From: Carex sylvatica
Lineage: Eukaryota > Streptophyta > Magnoliopsida > Poales > Cyperaceae
Direction: 5' to 3'
Assembly (NCBI GenBank): GCA_964058845.1
Contig: CAXKVR010000066.1
Location: 62,001 to 126,000, forward strand
DNA length: 64,000 bases
Made by a program: the position numbers and the translations under genes. A model generated the notes under the pieces. That model was not told where the DNA came from. It saw only the letters and a list, made by a program, of their open reading frames with translations, and did not search any database. Of the stretch, positions 1 to 11,473 are shown in pieces. Each line of letters opens with the position of its first letter. The first letter of the stretch is position 1.

Positions 1-542
1 ACCTTCTTATTTCTTCTATATATAGCACATAAAATAGATCATTTCCATGATAACTATCGATCTTTGCATGTGTTAAAGAGAAAAAACTAAAAAAAAAAAA
101 GAAAAAAAGAAAAGAAAGAAAGATAAGAAGATATACAAGAGAGCATTTCCTTATCAATCAACTGAGGTGTTGATTCAAGAAATATAAGGTGCTCAAATGA
201 AATAATTGCAATTATAACAGATATTTCGGCATCTTCCACGGTTTGAGGTCTGTTATTATTATTATTTTTTAAAAGAAATGTGGAGGTCAAGCTTCCAGAT
301 TTCATGATCGTAAACTATTGATTAAATTGAATGTTTCATATATATTTGATATTTAAACTAATTTTGTGATACTGAAAATTTTCAACATAAAAACTGAATT
401 TTTTTGTTACTTCATGTAATATCTAACAAACAAAGCTTGCATAAATTAGTAAGAGAAATTAACTGACAAAGGAAAATAGGACTTTGATAAAAGGACTTGA
501 TAATGGTACTCATCTACAGGAAAATAAAATAAAGATACAAGT
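1..542. other. upstream region of the lyase gene, no gene seen
   Basis: AT-rich non-coding sequence with purine-rich runs near 90-125. No coding region with family resemblance is visible. It must hold the promoter of the rhamnogalacturonan lyase gene beginning at 543, but I could not single out a convincing TATA box. The last 50 bases before the start codon are A-rich, as is usual for a plant leader. Confidence 0.5.
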
Positions 543-3500
543 ATGGCGATGTTGTTGAAAAGCTATCAGGCGCCTGTGCTGTTTGTTTCTGTACTCTGTA
601 TGTTCATTGCTACTGCAGTGAGCTCTGAAGTGCAGACGAGCTCTACAAAAGTTACTTTGCATGTAGAAGAAAGCCAGGTATGTTATTATTGATTTAATTA
701 GTTATTTATTGTCGCTTGCGCACACATAAATTATATAGCAAATCAAATTTGTTTATATTTCGGCAGGTACTTAATTATGCACCACCAAGGCTTTTTTAGA
801 GTTTTATATTTAATTATATTGATGATGATTAGAAGTTTTTCTATCGATAATAATTTATGGTGTCTTTCAAATTTAAATTTGTGAGCTATCCACTAATTAA
901 AGTTTAATTGATAGCTTTCTGGGTAATGACTTTATATATTTATATTGGTCGTCATACCATCATAACCAAAAAATATTTACATCATATAGTATAGTATTTT
1001 AACCTTCAAGTCACCTTTAAGATTCATGCCCTTTTTAGGTAACGATGGATAACGGCATCCTTCAAGTAACCTTTTCGAAGCCCCGTGGCCATATGACCAG
1101 CATCAAGTACAATGGAATAGATAATGTGTTGGATTACCCTCACCCACAGAGCAACCTAGGAGGGTACGCAAAATTAGTATCTATTTAAACTATTTTATTC
1201 TTGTTTATTTCAGTGTTCTTATTCTTTTATTTTGTGTGGAAATAGGATGCAAAGACTGTCGTTTATGTCTTATTTATATTTCAGATGAAATTATGAGAAT
1301 AGTCAATTATAACAGAAGATATATATGATAAATAAAAGAAGGGGGGGGGGGGGGGGGGGGGGGAGGGACAGTTAAAGGTTAAAATCAGTACTATGGTGTT
1401 CTTGATGAAGTTCAAAACTTGAAATTCACGCTGAAATGTGATGAAATACTAATGGTCATTTTAAATGCATATATTAGGTTTTGGGATGCATATTGGAACT
1501 ATCCTGGATCCAAAAATGCTGCTGTCATGGACATGTAAGTATTTTTGATAAACACGTATTTGCACCGAGTTTTCACATGAGTTGAATGGCTATGACCCTC
1601 TATCTCATGCCCCAAAAAAAAAGCATTTACAAGTTCATTGCCTCATATATCGTTAACCAATTAGGGTTAGAACATGTCAGAATTTAAATATAAAATATCT
1701 TTCTTTTCAGTACAGAATAACTCGTCCATTTTTTATTAAACTATAGAAATAGAAGTTACTGAATATTAGTTATTGTCATCTTGATTAGGTTAGAAGGAAC
1801 CGATTTTAAGGCGATAGTGGAAACAGACGAGAAAGTAGAGATCTCTTTCAATAGACGCTGGGATGTATCCCTAAAAAATAAGTTAGCTTACCTCCATACC
1901 GATATCAGGTTAATTTTATTCTCTATCATTTTGCATTATATGTTCCTTTTGCAATTGTTTTATCTGATAATATAACCACATATCCAGAATTCCTTGTTGT
2001 TACTACAATTATAACAGAAAAATGTGAAGGTTCTGCAATAATTTAATAATTACCTGTATACTTTTATTTTTCTTGCCCGGGCTTTTGTGTAAAAGTAATA
2101 TGATTTGATTTATTCTAGGTACATTATGTTGCGTGGTGTTTCGGGATTTTACACATATGGAATATTGGAGCATGAGAAAGGTTGGCCGGCCTTCGATATT
2201 GCTGAGGCCAGGATCGCCTTCAAACTTAATGGTGATAGGTAAAATTTACCAATGACGTAGAATTTGATGTATCTAACATGTGTACTACCAGCACAATATG
2301 AAAAATAATTGATATTATTCAATATATATATATATATATATATCCTTGGTGGATATATGCAAATAATAACTAGTATATCCAGCAGTATTCTCAAGATTAA
2401 ATTAACTTGTAAATATTGGTTGTACAGATTTCACTACATCGCAGTATCCGATAATAGGCAGAAGGAAATGCCAGCATATACCGACAGAGATCCACCTAAG
2501 GCAGGGCCATTGGCTTACAAAGAGGCCGTACTGCTTGTTAACCCAAGTGTCCCAGAATTAAAAGGACAGGTAAGTTATCGACCATCTGCACAAAGTAACA
2601 TAATGACATAAGCATACTATTCAAATGAACCAGGAGAGGTAATTAATTATATATCAATAACTATGATCATATAATAAACATGCCCCCCTCAAAAAAAAAA
2701 AAGGATAGAGAGATCTATAATTACATAGGCATATTACTTATTTGATTTGAAACTCGGATCATTTAGGTGGATGACAAGTACCAGTATTCAATGGACAACA
2801 AGGATAACAAAGTACATGGATGGATCAGCGACAATCCATCAACCGGTTTCTGGGTCATAACACCAAGCAACGAGTTCAAAACCGGCGGGCCACTCAAGCA
2901 GGATCTGACCTCACATACAGGTCCTATTTCCCTTGTGGTGAGTAAATTCACTCGAGTCTTGTACCCGTTGAGTGAAAATTTCAATTTCAATTTCAATTCC
3001 ATGTAGGTCTATGGTACAGCGCCAGTAGAGTAACAAACTAGCACTATAAATGTCAGTTGTAACAATTGAGTTTCGTTAAGAAATTAGATGGGAAAGAGAT
3101 AATTGGTGAAACAAATTAAGAAAAGTGGAAACATAAGACATGAAACAAACATACAATATATTCAAAATTCTAGACAGTTCTTTTGACATTTCATACAAAT
3201 GAATTTGTGTTTACAGATGTTTTTAGGAGATCACTACGTTGGTAAAGATATACACCTTAGTATACAAGATGGAGAGTATTGGAAGAAAACCTTGGGTCCT
3301 ATTTTCATCTACTTAAATTCAAATTCAAAACAAACTCATAGTGGCAATCCACGTGATCTTCTATGGCAGGATGCCAAAGCACAGGTTGGTTCTTCTGTAG
3401 TAGAAATATAAATTATTATTAAACAAAGGTAAATTTTTTTTACAAAATTACAAATGCATGAAGAATTACTATATATATTTAACAGATGGAAAAGGAGGTC

Positions 3501-5816
3501 AAGAATTGGCCTTATAACTTTCCTACTTCAAAGGATTTCTTAAAACAGAATGAAAGGGGCACGGTCACTGGAAGTTTTTCAGTTTATGACTGGTAACTTA
3601 TTTATCTTATCCAAACAAAAAACAATGTAGTTGGAAAAAATTTAAATTGAATAACTTGTTAGAAATAATTCATTTACCTTACTGTGATATTCAAAATTGT
3701 TTGTACTGTACTTGATTATGTAATTATGCACCAAGGATTTCTGTAATTATATCAATATCAGTGACAAACAAAGTTTCTTTTACAACAATTATAGGTACAA
3801 TAAAACAAGTACGCCGATTGATTTTCCTTATGTGGGATTGGCCTTACCTGGCCAACCTGGATCATGGCAATCAGAATGCAAGGTACTAATATTAATATAA
3901 TATATATGCTACTGAAAAAACAGAACAAAAAAGAAAAGTAAACAAAAATGAGACTAGAATACATTAAGCGAGAACTAAAGCAGAGATTTTCCTTCCCACA
4001 TATTGGCACTGACCCTTATATCTGTTTCGATTACTTATTGTTACATTTTTTTCTCTGTCATAATTTTCCCTACATATTTTTTTTTTCAATTTCTCATGAA
4101 CATCAATATTTCATTTCAATTTTGTCATGATTAGGGCTACCAATTTTGGACGAGAGCTGATGCAAAGGGCAGTTTCACCATAAACAACATAATACCCGGA
4201 AATTACAGCTTGTATGCTTGGGCCCCAGGATTTGTTGGTGATTTCATGCATAATGTTACAATATTAATCTCTGCCGGTAAAATTGTTTGCTTTCGATTTG
4301 CTTATTATTTCAAATCTTGAGACACAAAATAACAATAGAATTATACGTACCATTTTCCATAGAAACTTATGATTCACAAAACCAAAAGTGAATGCAATTA
4401 TTTGGTATATATATTCCATCATATTATTGGTTCTCTTCAAACTGTACTATCATTTATATGGACTCCAAATACTTGTTATTTTGGAGTGTTTTTTTATTGT
4501 TTTCCACTAGTTTGACACTTTATGCAATTAGGTTCAAAAATTGATGTTGGCGCACTCACATTCAGACCTCCAAGAGCAGGACCCACTTTGTGGGAGATTG
4601 GAATCCCCGATAGAAGTGCAGCTGAGTTCTTCATTCCAGACGTCAAAGAAAATATCAACAACCTTTACACAACTTTTGATAAGTTAGTTGCCACTTATTT
4701 GAAACCTCTGAGTTACATTATGAAAACAGGGATAAATACATACAACTTTTCTTCTTTGAAGAAATACCTTTTTATTTAATAAGATGTTCTTTTATGCTTC
4801 TGAACTTTTCGAGGAAGTAGGATTTTTGAAATGTGTAAAAGGCACCTTAAAATTTTTCCGGAAAGGCTATCAAATGTTTTATTTAATAGGATGTTCTCTA
4901 TTCTTTTATCCCTCCTTAAGAAAAGATTCATGTTTTCTATTTTCTTTTTGTTTCAAATATCTCAGGTTCAGACAATATGGTCTCTGGGAGAGGTACACGG
5001 ACTTGTACCCAAAAGAAGACCTAGTTTACAATGTTGGTACTAGTGATTACAAAAAAGATTGGTTTTTTGCCCAAGTAACAAGGTATCATCAAGCATTACC
5101 CTGCTTTATATACATAATCTTCAACTATGTAGAAAAGTTTCCTATTCATTTATTTTATCCGATTGGCAACATTTCGCAAACATTGTTTAATTAGTTGTGC
5201 TCTTTGATTTTTAGTGTGTTATATAATCATCAAAACTAGTTTACTTGGAGAAATTCATTGTGTTTGTTCTCCCTTATATAGGAAAGTTGGAAATGAATAT
5301 CACCCAACAACATGGCAGATCAAGTTCCCTCTCACAGACATACAACAAAGCGGTACTTATATGTTACGTCTAGCTCTTGCAACTGCTCATATGTCAAGAT
5401 TACAGGTTTACATTCTTTTCTCATGAACTCAATATTTCCTTACTAGCAAGTATCATATATATAGGTTCATGGTACCTGCCATATATTAATTTGATTGGTA
5501 AATGCAACAATTTATCTCCCCTATAACATTATTCTGATTTTAGGTTCAAGTGAATGATCCTAAAGGAAAACCACTTTTACAAACACATCAATTTGGTGAC
5601 GGGAATGCAATTGCACGGCATGGAATTCATGGATTTCATTGGAATTATGAAGTACCAATAGATGGAAAATTGCTAATTAAAGGGGAGAATACCATTTATC
5701 TTACACAGTCATTTGGAGGCTCTATGTTTTGTGGTATCATGTACGACTATCTGCGTTTTGAGGGACCCAGTGATGCATCCACACCCGCGCCAAAAGACAT
5801 TGAATCGGATCTTTAA
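543..5816 (+). CDS. rhamnogalacturonan endolyase (PL4 family), 15 exons, 679 aa
   Basis: Exons read from splice sites: 543-677, 1039-1163, 1478-1534, 1789-1908, 2119-2238, 2428-2569, 2767-2937, 3217-3384, 3486-3592, 3795-3882, 4135-4276, 4532-4682, 4966-5082, 5282-5405, 5544-5816. All introns are GT-AG and the phases join without a stop, giving 679 residues. The family cleaves the rhamnose-galacturonate backbone of rhamnogalacturonan I by beta-elimination in the cell wall. The N-terminus is a hydrophobic signal peptide of about 28 residues. Residues about 30-330 match the RhgB-type catalytic region, with motifs such as FHYIAVSDNRQ (187-197) and VHGWI (249-253). About 372-445 is the fibronectin-III-like domain, and about 460-675 the C-terminal CBM-like domain. 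His188 and His250 are candidate active-site histidines by motif only; I could not align them to the fungal Lys/His pair. An in-frame ATG at 549 is an alternative start. Length is normal for plant members. Confidence 0.93.
1341..1363. repeat. poly-G run in intron 2 of the lyase gene
   Basis: Twenty-three consecutive G on the plus strand, followed by A and GGG, inside the intron between 1163 and 1478. It is far from both splice sites. The exact length of such a tract is unreliable in an assembly. Confidence 0.9.
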
Positions 5817-6152
5817 TGGGATTCCGAAGGCAACATAGCAGCAAGAAAATATTACTCTAAAATTTATGTATAGAAAAGAGAAAAGAATTGGAATAGAACA
5901 ACGGAAGAAACAAATTTATTTTATTCATTGTCTTTAAGTGGTGTATGTGTTATGAATATTATTGTGGATGGTCCATTCATTTTGTAACTTCTAATATTAA
6001 TACTCAATTCATTTCTCCACTACCCACTACTATTGAAATTTATACCACATTACTATTGGAATTCTTTTCACATTTATTTATTGCTATGGTTTTTCATTTA
6101 CAATTTGTGACCTCTATTTGTAATCTTGTATTGTAGACATTAGAAATATATG

Positions 6153-6158
6153 AATAAA
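6153..6158 (+). terminator. candidate polyadenylation signal of the lyase gene
   Basis: AATAAA lies about 340 bases after the stop codon of the lyase gene, in a T-rich region typical of a plant 3' UTR end. Plant polyadenylation signals are loose, so other A-rich sites between 5850 and 6160 are equally possible. Confidence 0.3.
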
Positions 6159-6180
6159 GAGATAATCATTCTTTATATTC

Positions 6181-7553
6181 TCTTTATCTTGTTTATGGTT
6201 ATTTATCTTTATTTTATAGCATGTTATCAGCAAGAGAGCTCTAGCTAGCTACTAGTTAAAGATCCAAGGTAAACTTTTAATATTATAATACTTCTAATTA
6301 AGAATTAGAGGAGAGTAAATTCGCAAGAGTATTTCCTTAGCATAAGGTTTCAAGAAGAAACATATATACTATATCTGTGGTTGCTGATTACTAGTCATTG
6401 GTAGTACGGAAATTTTGACATAGCTTTATTCTGGTATATCAGAAAGATTTTAAAATTTAATATCCCCAAATTTTTGTAGAAGGTTATGTTGGATTTATTA
6501 TCAACCTCGTTGGATTTAATGCCAACATTGAGCATATATGTAATCTAATTATGCATTGTTTACTGTCATATATGGTTGTCAATTAAAGTGATCAAATAAA
6601 GAAATAGACAATCAATATATTCATTAGGATATGGTCCACAAATGTGTAGAACAATTTAGGCAAATATCAAATCATTGATGGACTGATTCTGAAATTTGCA
6701 ATTAAGGAAAAACCGATTCTCTAGCTGCTGCACGGATTTTGATGCAGTGGCACGTTTTTTGATGCACGTTTTTTAAAGTTGGCATGTGGCCAGAAAATCG
6801 GTTTAGGGTTAGGGTTTGGCAATATGCCTACCCCTCATCTCTATAAATAGGTTGGTCCCCAAAGCACAAGTACATACGAAAAGTTGCAGAATTCTCTAGC
6901 CGTCATCTAGTCAATTCTGTAGCCTTCTCTATTTCTCCCCATTAAAGAATAGAGAGGTGAGATCATTAAGAAATTGTGAACACGATCTCACAAGGGCAGT
7001 CTTGTAGCTTTGGAAGGCTTCATCCTATCACTAAGGAGGCCATTGACGCTTCAACCTCTACATCGGTACGAAGATTTTCTTGCCGCTGTCTCACACAAGT
7101 TCATCAACTGCTTTTGAGAGAAGCTTAACGCAAACACACTAATGGAATCAGGTATTGTGTCTGCTCCCTAAGAATTGATGAATTTTGTATGATGGCCATT
7201 TTGGCATAGATAGATCAATAGTGGCATATTGAATTGAACTGTTTATGTGGTTGAATTGTTTTAGTGTAACAATAAAGTTCCAACAGGTTATACCAAAATA
7301 AATACTCTGAATTGTACAAAACTTCATTCAGGGATTATCTTTTCTTCTCTTTTGTTTTATTACTATTCTTTTTGTGTACCAGTTAGTTGTGCGGGATCAA
7401 ATATCACCATTTAAGTATATAGTACGTACCTAATTCGAATGTCAGATTAACAAATACCATAATCTGAGATTTCAAATTAAACAAATAGTACAATCTGTTA
7501 AATTTGAGATAAATTATAAATTAACCGATTGATTTTCAATTGAGATAAATTTT
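6181..7553. other. intergenic region, no gene; LTR-like leader inside
   Basis: No coding region is supported. The stretch about 6700-7170 looks like the promoter and leader part of a long terminal repeat: a TATA-like CTATAAATA at about 6841, then a C-rich leader. It resembles 27720-28190 elsewhere in the window. The rest is AT-rich without visible structure. Confidence 0.5.
6700..7170 (+). repeat. LTR-like promoter/leader remnant, copy 1
   Basis: Shared landmarks in the same order with 27720-28190: a TATA-like box, then GGTCCCCAA followed by GCACAAG, then TCTC.AAGGGC.(A/G)TCTTGT, then GGTATTGT. The order (TATA, leader, short motif near the end) fits the R-U5 part of an LTR. No partner LTR, primer-binding site or target duplication was found, so this is a degraded or solo copy; the family is unknown. 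Confidence 0.4.
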
Positions 7554-7690
7554 CAACTTTATCAAATGGCCCGAAGTTATCTGTTAATTATAAATTCTCA
7601 ATTTTATCAAATGGCATGAAGCAATATGTTAATCATAAGTTCTCAAATTTTATCACATGGCCCGAAGCCATCCAATAATCATAAATTTTA
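7554..7690. repeat. tandem repeat, about 45 bp x 3
   Basis: Three imperfect copies of a 45-46 bp unit, each with the core TTTTATCA.ATGGC(C/A).GAAG followed by an AT-rich tail ending TAAATTCT or similar. It lies just outside the left edge of the PR-1 duplication array. Confidence 0.6.
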
Positions 7691-8930
7691 TAATGTGAAA
7701 TTTAGATCTGATTCATACTTTTTATGTGTAATTTTTTTCAATGATTTAGTCCTCCTGGCGAAGATTTCAAGAAATATTACGAAGATCTTTTTGAATGGTG
7801 GATTCTCTGCGGCGTGTAATATGGAATTGTGCTGGTTTCATGTGGTATGAATATAATATTAAGAATGATATAATGGATTATTGTGACTATAATGCACATG
7901 ATCCCAAGTTGTCTTCGTTCAAGTGTTGTTAGGTTGTTTCCGTGCATTTCACCTTCAAAAGCATATGTCTACTAAAAATGTCTACAACTATTTTATTGTG
8001 AATAATATTGCTGCTTATTTCAATTGTAAATTATAGGACAAGTTAACTGGCGGAGAAATTGAGTAATAATTAATAACTGTGTGTTTTATCTTCACGTGGT
8101 TGTTCCAAATTTTTTTAATAAGTACTTCATGTTTTAGATATGAACACTTTAGAATTCAGATGTAAATCCTTTTTCAGATAACTATAATTGTATAAATTGT
8201 TTCGAATAACTCAAAGAGTATAATCACTTTACGATAAATTACAGTGCACAACATAAGGTTCTCTTTTTGTCAATTGTTATATGTAATGTAATCGTAGTTG
8301 TTAGCATTCATTAGGTCAACAGTAGTTTAGTTAAAATAAGTTAGGAAAACTAAGTCTATACGGTAGTAATTGCTTTAATTGTGGAAACTGAAAAGTGATA
8401 AATTATTTATACACATGTTGTAGTTTGATAATTTTTTGGTGTTTAACTATTTATTCGTGTCAATTTGTTGTTTTAATATCATCACTGATGGTTCTTATTT
8501 GGTTTTTCTAGGCATACAACCCATTTTGTAAATTTTTGGCATTGAGAAAAAATTTAAATGAACAAAATTGAGTGTGCTCTGAAATCATGAGAGGTATTCA
8601 TTCATTCATTCATTTTGTAACATCTTTGATTAAGATTTATATCATTCTAGGGCTAAGATTAAATCGCTTGGGTTGTACTACAATAGATATGCGTCAATGA
8701 TAAGATGTTTCCGCAGGGATTAAGCTCTTGACCTTTCTTGCAATACTTTATGATGTAACTTGTAGAAATATAAATTTAATCAGGTGCTTAATTAATTATT
8801 GTTTCATTCACAGTATTGTGTTGTTTTTCACTTAACGGAACCATTCATATACAATAATCGAAACATATCACAATCACTTCAACAAATAACACAAGTTTTA
8901 AAATATATATATAGGTATATGTATATATAT

Positions 8931-9355
8931 GAGGTTGGCTACTATGCTTATATAAGCATATCTCCACATATGCTTATAACTCATTTTTGTGTTTTCAATG
9001 TTCAAATGGCCGATTTAAACCGTTAGATGTGATATCTATATTGAAATGTGCTTGGAGACCAAATTGTATATTTTTCTGAATTTTTTTACTATTTATTAAG
9101 TCCCTTTGAAAATCACTGATCCAACGGTGGCTTAACAAAACAGTAAAATTAGAAGCCACCGTTGGATCAGTGATTTTTAAATTGGCTTAATAATTAGTAA
9201 AAAAATTCAGAAAAATATAAAATTTGGTCTCCAAGCACATTTCAATATAGAGATCACATCTAACGGTTCAGATCTACCATTTGAACATTGGAAACACAAA
9301 AATGAGTTATAAGCATATGTGAGGATATGCTTATATAAGCATAGTAGCCAACCTC
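8931..9355. mobile_element. fold-back MITE, copy 1
   Basis: A 425-bp element whose two halves are long inverted repeats, beginning GAGGTTGGCTACTATG and ending with the complement. The arms are nearly 200 bp and the centre carries a shorter inverted repeat around CCAACGGTGGCTT. It encodes nothing; open frames across it are accidental. It sits inside a TA-rich microsatellite. The homologous points of unit 3 (about 20805) and unit 4 (about 32395) lack it, so those are empty sites. Flanks GTATATATAT and GTGTGTATAT are consistent with a decayed 10-bp target duplication. Mutator-like origin is inferred from the copy at 50558, which has a clean 10-bp duplication. Confidence 0.85.
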
Positions 9356-9412
<57 letters not shown>

Positions 9413-9414
9413 AA
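9356..9414. repeat. TA and GA microsatellite
   Basis: A (TA)n run followed by (GA)n directly to the right of MITE copy 1. The same composite microsatellite occurs without the MITE in unit 3 (about 20801-20855). In unit 4 it has shrunk. Confidence 0.8.
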
Positions 9415-9793
9415 GAGTTTTCATCTACTTTAATGTGGCCAAACAAATTAAACAATCCCGGATACATTTTAGGTGGATCAATATCATAATTTTACAAACT
9501 GAAAGTGCACATCATTAATTTAACAATCAAACTACAACACTAGGAGAGCATTAATTTATTTCAAATCGTTTAGATTATTAAGAAGCATAGAAGATGATAC
9601 ATGAATGAAAATAATAGATTTCTTACAAATAATTAATATTATTTATTCCTTCCTTTGAATCTGTCGATTCCTCGGAAACCAGTAAAATACAAACCAAATG
9701 GTCCCTTTTCTTCATTTATTTCTTTATTCAAATATATCTAGTTGATATATATCTATCATCCTTAAATAGGATAACATACGTAATTAAACCCTT

Positions 9794-10285
9794 TCAATAA
9801 GGCCACTGTCCATTCACATTACCAGCAGGGTTATAACTGCATATGATAAACACACCGGCGTTGTTGTCGCATTCCACCCTGGCGCATCCAATATGAGCCG
9901 AGTCACGCCAGACCACCTGTGTGTAATGACCGCAAGTCTGACCTGACGCGCAAGTATTGGTGTTGTAGTCGTAGTATTGCTGCTCATCCACCCAAGAGTT
10001 AACAGCATCGATGCCAGAATAGGATGTGCTAGAGCCCCAGAAAATGTTCTCGCCGTACGGGCCGCCTGAGTGGACAAGGCTACAATCGCTTCTTCTCTGG
10101 TTGGCATAGTCCTCTGCGTACGCTTGCACCGTGTCATTCCAAGAGATATCGGCCACACCGACAGCTGACCGTGCCGTGTTATGGGCGTCCAGATAGTCTT
10201 GTGGGGTGTTTTGTGCTAGCGTTGTGCTTTGCATGGTAAGAATCACAACACATGCAAACAATGCAAGCATTTTTGCTACAGACAT
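9794..10285 (-). CDS. PR1: pathogenesis-related protein 1 (CAP domain), copy a
   Basis: A single-exon, 163-residue secreted CAP protein, the usual PR-1 length. Residues 1-25 form the signal peptide and the mature chain starts near Asn26. The CAP tetrad can be read as His72, Glu79 (in GENIFW), Glu101 and His120 (in GHYTQVVW). Six mature cysteines (68, 112, 118, 134, 139, 149) match the three conserved disulfides. The C-terminus [11 protein letters not shown] (153-163) follows a CSYN motif and fits the CAPE peptide released from PR-1 proteins (PxGNxxxxxPY). PR-1 proteins act in the apoplast, bind sterols and accumulate during salicylate defence. Upstream are a TATA box (10373-10379) and a TTGACG motif. 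It is nearly identical to the copy at 21228-21719. Confidence 0.96.
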   Translation of the reverse strand: MSVAKMLALFACVVILTMQSTTLAQNTPQDYLDAHNTARSAVGVADISWNDTVQAYAEDYANQRRSDCSLVHSGGPYGENIFWGSSTSYSGIDAVNSWVDEQQYYDYNTNTCASGQTCGHYTQVVWRDSAHIGCARVECDNNAGVFIICSYNPAGNVNGQWPY

Positions 10286-10372
10286 TTTGCACTACTACTC
10301 TTTAATTTAGGAGAAAATTTTGTATTACCTGGTGATGTTTTTGGTTTACAAGGGGGTTAATCACTGTGGGGA

Positions 10373-10379
10373 ATTTATA
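10373..10379 (-). promoter_or_regulatory. TATA box of PR-1 copy a
   Basis: TATAAAT on the minus strand, about 88 bp before the start codon, inside a block conserved in units 1, 2 and 3 but deleted in unit 4. Confidence 0.65.
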
Positions 10380-10433
10380 GGCAAGGGATCAGGGAGGGAT
10401 GATAATGTGCAGATATGCACGAAGCTCCGAAAG

Positions 10434-10439
10434 CGTCAA
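10434..10439 (-). promoter_or_regulatory. TTGACG (as-1/W-box-like) motif of PR-1 copy a
   Basis: TTGACG on the minus strand, 149 bp before the start codon. It contains TGACG, the core bound by TGA bZIP factors, and TTGAC, the WRKY W-box core. Both factor classes act on PR-1 promoters in model plants. The motif is preserved at 21868-21873 and 33373-33378. Function here is inferred. Confidence 0.45.
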
Positions 10440-10756
10440 AGGCGGCTTTGCCTAGTTTATCAACTTGTGATGAATTCAGTGTTGTATTTTTTATGCTTTG
10501 TAATGATTTAATTAAATTAGACTATTTGTACTTTATCTACGTACTCGGATACATATGGAATTGAAAATAATATAGTTGCCTGTGGGGTTGGTCACTTGGT
10601 CTACGGATCAATAATTAACTAATATATTCTTGACCAATTTCGACATAGATTTCTTATCAACGTGCTTGGAATTATTAATCCATTGTAAGTGGATAATTCT
10701 TTTTTCTTTTGTTTGGAAAACTGCATATTTTCAACTCCACGTGGTTTAATTTGGTG

Positions 10757-10763
10757 TGACGTC
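10757..10763. promoter_or_regulatory. TGACGTC motif in distal PR-1 flank
   Basis: TGACGTC, a strong bZIP-type site, about 470 bp upstream of PR-1 copy a. The unit 2 flank keeps it (about 19359). In unit 3 the same place reads TGAGTC and in unit 4 TGACTC. Only sequence evidence is available. Confidence 0.35.
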
Positions 10764-10998
10764 TCAAGAGAAATCAAGACTTCAATTAGAGCAATTTCCT
10801 CGAAAAAGTTAGGTTTCTTATTATTTGAAATGAGAAAAACAAAAAGATGGGTAACACATAAATTTGCATGAGTGTGTGTGTGTCGTTTTTCTTTGGAGAA
10901 ATTCTCAAAATACCATGTTAGCGGATTCATTAAATTGTTCCTAATTAAGAATATACTAGTTAATTAAATAGTTGGTCGGCCAAGTAATCCAACCTTAC

Positions 10999-11048
<50 letters not shown>

Positions 11049-11051
<3 letters not shown>

Positions 11052-11473
11052 GTTGGCTACTATGCTTATATAAGCATATCCCCACATATGCTTATAACTT
11101 ATTTTTGTATTTTCAATGTCCAAATGGTTGATCGGAACCGTTCATCTTGTTCTCCCTATTAATATGTTCTTGGAGACTAAATTTTATATTTTTCTGAATT
11201 TTTTTACTATTTATTAAGCTAATTTGAAAATCTCTGATCCAACGGTGGCTTCTGATTTTACTGTTTTGTTAAGCGACTGTTGGATCAGCGATTTTCAAAT
11301 TAGCTTAATAAATAGTAAAAAAATTCAGAAAAATATAAAATTTAGTCTCCAAGAACATATTAATATGGAGAACAAGATGAACGGTTCCGATCGACCATTT
11401 GGACATTGAAAATACAAAAATGAGTTATAAGCATATGTGGGGATATGCTTATATAAGCATAGTAGCCAACCTC
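11049..11473. mobile_element. fold-back MITE, copy 2
   Basis: A 425-bp copy of the same fold-back family, starting GAGGTTGGCTAC and ending GTAGCCAACCTC, with the ten bases TATATATATA on both sides (11039-11048 and 11474-11483). Because the site is a TA microsatellite, the duplication cannot be proved from this copy alone. The corresponding positions in unit 2 (about 19615) and unit 4 (about 33950) lack the element. Confidence 0.85.

Noticed and set aside
2763..3002. 79-codon minus-strand frame in the lyase gene
   Set aside because: Antisense of exon 7, which is clearly coding on the plus strand.
9814..10158. 114-codon second frame inside PR-1 copy a (also in copies b and c)
   Set aside because: Out-of-frame shadow of a well-conserved CAP gene; composition is unlike a real protein, and it recurs only because the gene is duplicated.
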